Source of the DNA: Portulaca oleracea
Taxonomy: Eukaryota; Streptophyta; Magnoliopsida; Caryophyllales; Portulacaceae
NCBI GenBank assembly: GCA_029582165.1
Contig: CM055868.1
Coordinates: forward strand, 8,197,501 to 8,261,500
Direction of reading: 5' to 3'
Length of the DNA stretch: 64,000 bases
In this document: in pieces, positions 58,707 through 64,000 of the stretch
Layout of the letters: each line of letters begins with the position of its first letter
Position numbering within the stretch: the first letter of the stretch is position 1
Notes under the pieces: generated by a model
Told to the model about the DNA's origin: nothing
Database searches by the model: none
Seen by the model: only the letters and a program-made list of their open reading frames with translations
Program-made: the position numbers and the translations under genes

Positions 58707-58939
58707 CTGATTTCTCACAGAAATCAGTTTCCAACTTTTCTAAACATAATACAATATTATTTAGGTTACATACATTGTTCCAGGGCACTGACTTGTGTGA
58801 CCCAGTAGGACCAAATAATATAGATGTAATTAAACATATTTAATTACTAATTATAGAGGTCTCTAGCAAGACATATAATTACTATATTACTTTGGTTTAA
58901 TCTCCGTGTATATCGAACATTATCGGGGCATTCCCAACA

Positions 58940-61900
58940 ATCTCCCACTTGTCCCACAAGTGTTCGATTCCTTGAATTCCCTTGTCACTTACTGTCTCAT
59001 GTTCGGATAAGGTAAGCTGATGTCATCCTTATGTAAGGTCCGAAACGTTCCTCGATCCCGAGTTTAGACTTTGAAAAACAGATGATCAACTGTTGATTCA
59101 ACTGAGCTCGGCCAAGCATTTTCAGTCCAATCTCACCGAGTGGCCAAAAGACAACTGTCCCTAATAGGGAGGACAATGCCATCTTGTTCAGACACACATT
59201 CTCACATGATCCAGTTGTAATCCAGACACCGCCTTTATAGCCTACTGTTACGAAAGGCGTTTGACGCGCTCCAAAGTCACAACAGACCATGTAGTCTATG
59301 TACTGAACTCAGGATTTAGGAATTTTGAGTAGTGAGAGCTCCTATGAAAATTCTCAACTTAAAGAGCTCCCACTGCGGGTCAGTTCGGTAGTTGTTCTCA
59401 ACAATACCCATGTGATTGACTCATGATGTCATCACATCATTATGATCACGAAACTTGATCATCACCTCAATCCTACATGCTAATTGTGTTGATATTATCA
59501 CTGTTCCTACGTGATAATACAATTAGGAACCCAGGTTGACTGTCGACCAAGACTAGCGTTATCAAGTTCACTAATGGGGTTTCAGAAATCGAACCTCATC
59601 CAATTTCCCATTTTGAATGCGCTAACCTTTTTGGACATTTACATAATTCTAAACCTAAATTGATGTAAATTTTGGAATCTTATTCTTAATGATGAATCAA
59701 CAAGGTCATAATTCATGAACAATTCAAGTAAATTTGACTTGTGAATATTCCGGAATGTGTTTAATACCTATTGCCCATGCATGACTATCATGCTATAACT
59801 ACAACAGGGGTTTAGTACATAATATTTGCAATGAACCTCGTACATATACCATCTTACTAATGACCTTTCATATAGGAAGATATTTCCGGAACACATGTTT
59901 GGATTCATGGTGAGCTTCAGTTCCTTTGCTTGAGTGATGGCTCCTATAACCAAGGCTCCATTTCTCTCGCAAGGCTAGAAACATCACCCAGTTCTTAAAA
60001 AAAATACGAACTTCGCAATCCTAACAGTTTTTGCCACAACTTCTAAAGTCGTGCCATACTTGTCTTATTTATAGAATTAACCGCATGTCATGTTAGGAAC
60101 TTCTTCCAGTTCACCTCAATACCACTCAAAACAGATCGTATAACTTTCTCTGACCTTTCAGATAATCATATTTCTCTGCATGAATGTAGCATCAATGCAA
60201 CTCTTCACACTTAGCTTTTATCAACCACTTTAGACTTAGGACACATCCTTAGTTTTGCTTATACATATACAATGTATATGTTATGTTGGACTTTGAACAT
60301 CTCATGGCATACATTAATCTCATGCCTGAAGCATGAGTTATATGTCTCATCCTTCTTAGAACTTCTGATTGTTTTGAGACAATCAAATTCCGTAATGATA
60401 TGCCATGAGTTTGGAAATTAATCCATTCTGGAAGTGAGTTGAACTATTCAACACCTAGTTAACTTTGATTCAAACAATCAAAATCTTTAATCTATCATTA
60501 TAGATCTTGTCTCCAAGAAAATTCTTAGCCCCACCAATCCTTCACTTTGAAAATTATTTCCAAGTCAACCTCAGTAGAAGCAACATTGGAATATTCTTCT
60601 CAGTAGGCAGTATGTCAATCACATACAATATCAGAAAACGCATTGCTCCCACTGAACTTCTTGTAAACACAATATTATCTTTGGCACTTCCCAGTATGTC
60701 AAACCTTTTTGATATCCTGGTCAAGAAGGTCAATGATTCCAACTCCTAGAAGCTTCCTTAAGACCACAGATGGTCTCTTGAAGTTTACAAGTATTCCAAC
60801 AAAAGACCACTCAGTTGTGTCAAGTACACACCTTTCTTCAAAATCTAATTTTGAAGTCAGTCTTGATGTCTATCTTAATGAACCCATGTTTTGCCTTAAA
60901 ACCCTCATATGCCTGATGGCTCACACCTTCAGACAAATCAACCAAGTTCTAAACTTGGTTAAATACATGGAATCCATTTTAGACTTGGTTGCATGGAATC
61001 TTGATTTACTTAAAGCATCTTTGATGTAGGTAGAGTCGTTACTTTCTAAAAGTAACATCTCATGTTCATCCATAGAAGATCGATATCTTTGTTGTGGCTG
61101 ACGGAGTTGTTTACCTGACCTTGCTTGGAGTAATGTTCATGACACCCTCTCCTCAACGTTTTGAGAAACTTCAACTGCCTCAACCTTGTTCTTAATTTTC
61201 CGACAAATAGGAAAATTTGAACTAGGATCAAGTAGCGGAGTTTCATGTGATGATTATAGTGTTTTGTGTCTCTCGAACTTCAGTAAGTTCAAAATCTCTC
61301 CCACTCTTTCTTTTAGAGAATAACATATTCTCTAAGAAGAAAGTATTTTGAGACACAAACACTTTCCTCTACAACAGTTTGTAGAAGTGATACTCCTTTC
61401 TATCAGAAGACGGTTCAAGAACCTCTCTTCTCCATATCATATATGGTGTCTTCTCTAATGCTTCAGATAATCTTTATTCAGTAATTAGAGCTATGGTTAA
61501 TTGCGTGTATCCCCAAAAGGTAATCGGCAATGTTGACTCAACCATCATTGATCACACCATATCTAATAAGGTGTGATTCCTGCTCTTAGATACGTCATTG
61601 AGATGTCGTATTCTTAGAGGAGAGAGTCATGAAACAATTCCATATTCTCTAGAATGGTCAATGAAATCTTTCGTTCAAATACTCACCTCCTCAACCTAAT
61701 TGAAGGGTTTTGATTTTCTTACCAAGTTGGTTTTGTACTTCACTTTGAAACTCTTTGAACATTTTCAAAGGATTTGGACTTGTGGCTTATTAAGTAGATA
61801 TACCCATATCTACTAAAAAATCGTAACTGAAAGTGATGAGATAGTACAGTAAACCTTCTTCTAGCACTAGTGCTCATAGGCCCACATACATCAGTATGTA

Positions 61901-64000
61901 TGAATCCTAATAAGTCATTAGCTTGTTCACCAATTCCAATAAGAGGTGATTTTAGTCATCTTACTCATCAGACATGCTTTGCAAACATTGAAATTTTCAA
62001 AGTTTAGGTTTTCCAAAATCCTGCACTATGCGGTTCGAATACATTTCTGATTAATATGACTTAAGCTTATAGTGCCAGAATTATGTTTCATTTGAGTCAT
62101 TTGTTCAAACTCTTGGCTCAACCATTAGCATCCTTTCGATCTTATCTAGGTGCTCTTCATTGTTTCGCCAAGACTTATTCATTTTGGAAATCTTTAAACT
62201 ATTTTAACATTCCAGCCTCAGGTGAATCTCACAGACATGAATCACCATGTGTTATTTTATTCATCTTTGAAGATTTGAAGTAATCCATCTCTTGTACTTG
62301 TGCTCAATTGGACTACATACATCCATATGCATGAGTGTTTGTTGGCACGTTCACCCTTTCTTGTAAAAGATACAGTCATGCTTTGCAAACATCACATGTT
62401 TCAAAGTCTTATCATTCAAAAGTCTATCACTGTGACGCTTCTAAATGCGCTCTCATTTGCATGACTTAATAGATAGTTACAGGTTTTATGTTTGAACATG
62501 AGTTGTTCCTTTTAAACCTTTTGGTTTCGATGTGTTGGGTGTGTTTATCCGAGATCCTCTCTCTCTCTCTCTAATTGAGAGTAAGAAATACTTATAATGA
62601 GAACATAGAATCACCTATAAATTTCTCTCATAAGTCTTGTGGAAATGGATAAACAACCAATTCATCATAAAGAACTACAACTAATTGTACGTTCCTATTT
62701 GTAGGCTGACTCTCATCCTTCAAAGCACATCGACTTTGCTGCAGATACTGCACATTTGCATAAATGCGAGTTTCACAGCCGGTATCTTATACTCAAAATG
62801 GGTTTAATAAGGGTAGTGTGTATCATATACGCATTTTCCTAGCGTTGAAATCATATCTCAAGTCTTCCTTATAGTTATTCACGCTCCCAGTGTCATACAT
62901 GATCTGGTTGTTAACCGATTTCTGCCATTGGTTGGGTATGTACAACTGTTTGTCCTTACCTTTCCTTTGACTTCTTGTCTTTGATAGATTTCTTAAATCT
63001 TATTTTCCCTTTCACTAAAAGACTATCTTTGGTTGCCAATCTTTTGGCTAAAGGGGATCTGAGGTTTCTCATGTTTTAAAATAGTCAAGTTATTTTAGAA
63101 TATGAGTGCCATCAGTTGGCCTTTATCTACCTTAACCGAGACTATCTGGTTATTGGTTTCATATTTGTCAACTCTAACTAGTTCGATAAACTTGTTTTTG
63201 AGTTGGTAATATTGAAATCATTCCTCTAATCTTCAAACATTTTGAAGTTAAAGTTGTATGAATACTATGACATTACATGTATTCATTTGGCTTGATTGAC
63301 ATCTTAATATTGATGCCTAGCTCAATGTTATATCAAAGACATGTTTCTTTTAATTCGCCTCCAAGACAATCTTGTGATAGCGATGCCAATTAAGGAATTG
63401 GTGTAATTGTTTTTCTCTTTCTCAAGGAGAAAACAATATTTTATTAGTGGTGGATGTTTGAGTGAAAAGACATAAATAATTCTATGAGACAAGTTGGTTC
63501 ATTTTAGTAATTATTCATCAGAAGAAATTAAACTAATTTTAGTTTCAAATCAAAACACTTTATCAACTCTCATTTAGTGTTTTAATTTACCAATACCCAC
63601 AAGACTCATGGGCTCAAGTGGACTTTGGCCCAACAAAACTCGATCCCATGTTATCTTTGGTGGATCATCTTTTGATCGATCATTCAAAATGACTCTTGGC
63701 AAGAAATTTGTATCGAATACAATATTTCTCTTCCTCTGCTCTTGGCCAAAAACTATTTTGATAGCCAATTTGAATTGACCTAGCTCCCACACCCTACTTA
63801 TTAATGATGGACAAATAATTCGCTTTGGCTTTCTTTATTTATCCATCTAAGTGGTGTTTCGATAGGTTGAGCAATAATTCATTTTGAGAGTATGTTTTAT
63901 TATCCTAAGCATGCAATTCTAGGTGAACTCTTTCGAAAAGCATAAAAGGCATAATAAAACAACATGCTATAACAAACTTAAAGCATAAATAAAACCCCTA
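58940..64000 (-). pseudogene. strongly decayed Ty1/copia internal region, continues beyond window
   Basis: Minus strand, many stops. Pieces in order: protease D-T-G-S (62894-62883, within MYDTGSVNNYKEDL), integrase zinc and core remnants (NFNVCKACLMSKMTK near 61990, then IHTDVCGPMSTSARRRF near 61880, LPITFWGY near 61530), late integrase KVFVSQNTFFLENM (near 61350), and RT active-site region FLILYVIDILPTEKNIPMLL (about 60640-60570), where the second catalytic Asp is Ile. The gag part at 62.9-64 kb is not recognisable apart from a basic stretch. No frame longer than about 106 codons survives. Confidence 0.75.

Larger units (their letters stand above)
58083..58939 (-). repeat. 3' LTR of a Ty1/copia element
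   Basis: 857 bp. It starts TGTTGGGAATGCCCC after the polypurine tract AAGTGGGAGAT (58950-58940), and ends where gypsy copy 2 begins. The far end reads CCTAAAA rather than CA, perhaps mutated. TATA box at 58475-58482. Confidence 0.8.

Overview
This is plant nuclear DNA, most likely from a dicot. It is AT-rich and intron-bearing, with many microsatellites, LTR and non-LTR retrotransposons, and small MITEs of the Stowaway, Tourist, hAT and Mutator types. I see no bacterial gene organisation, CRISPR array or rRNA. Only two features look like ordinary host genes: part of a WAT1-related (nodulin MtN21/EamA) transporter gene on the minus strand (exons at 9774-9599, 9340-9278, 2228-2112 and 830-569, the rest lying beyond position 1), and a tRNA-Gly(GCC) at 39251-39321 on the minus strand.

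Layout. 1-9.9 kb: WAT1-related gene with a 7-kb second intron full of microsatellites, MITEs, a long hairpin and a possible SINE. 10.3-11.1 kb: a Mutator-type fold-back MITE and a Stowaway-like MITE. 11.6-13.3 kb: decayed Ty1/copia fragment. 13.76-28.78 kb: one L1-type LINE with a 14-bp target duplication. It was later split by a complete 9.2-kb Ty3/gypsy element (13971-23151, TSD GATGT) and by a 574-bp hAT-like MITE. The gypsy element itself carries an 1163-bp hAT-like MITE and a lone LTR of another gypsy lineage. 28.8-41.3 kb: mostly non-coding, with several MITEs, a tRNA-type SINE, two short non-LTR insertions and the tRNA gene. 41.3-47.2 kb: two solo LTRs only 82 bp apart, one copia-like and one gypsy-like, the latter split by a LINE fragment. 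47.2-50.6 kb: MITEs. 50.8-52.2 kb: a probable Pack-MULE carrying pieces of two host genes. 53.1-53.85 kb: a possible gene start cut by a second copy of the same gypsy family (53846-58082). That copy is itself cut at 58083 by a strongly decayed copia element that runs off the right edge.

The most interesting signal is inside the LTRs. Three unrelated LTR families (the gypsy family at 14/22.6/54.2 kb, the gypsy LTR at 19.5 kb and the copia LTR at 58.6 kb) each carry an array of 13-17-bp inverted-repeat motifs, about 20-21 bp apart, just upstream of the LTR TATA box. The arms of the motifs change in matching pairs while their symmetry is kept. The two LTRs of one element differ by exactly two 21-bp units.

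Calls rest on reading the sequence and on remembered family motifs; no database search was run.
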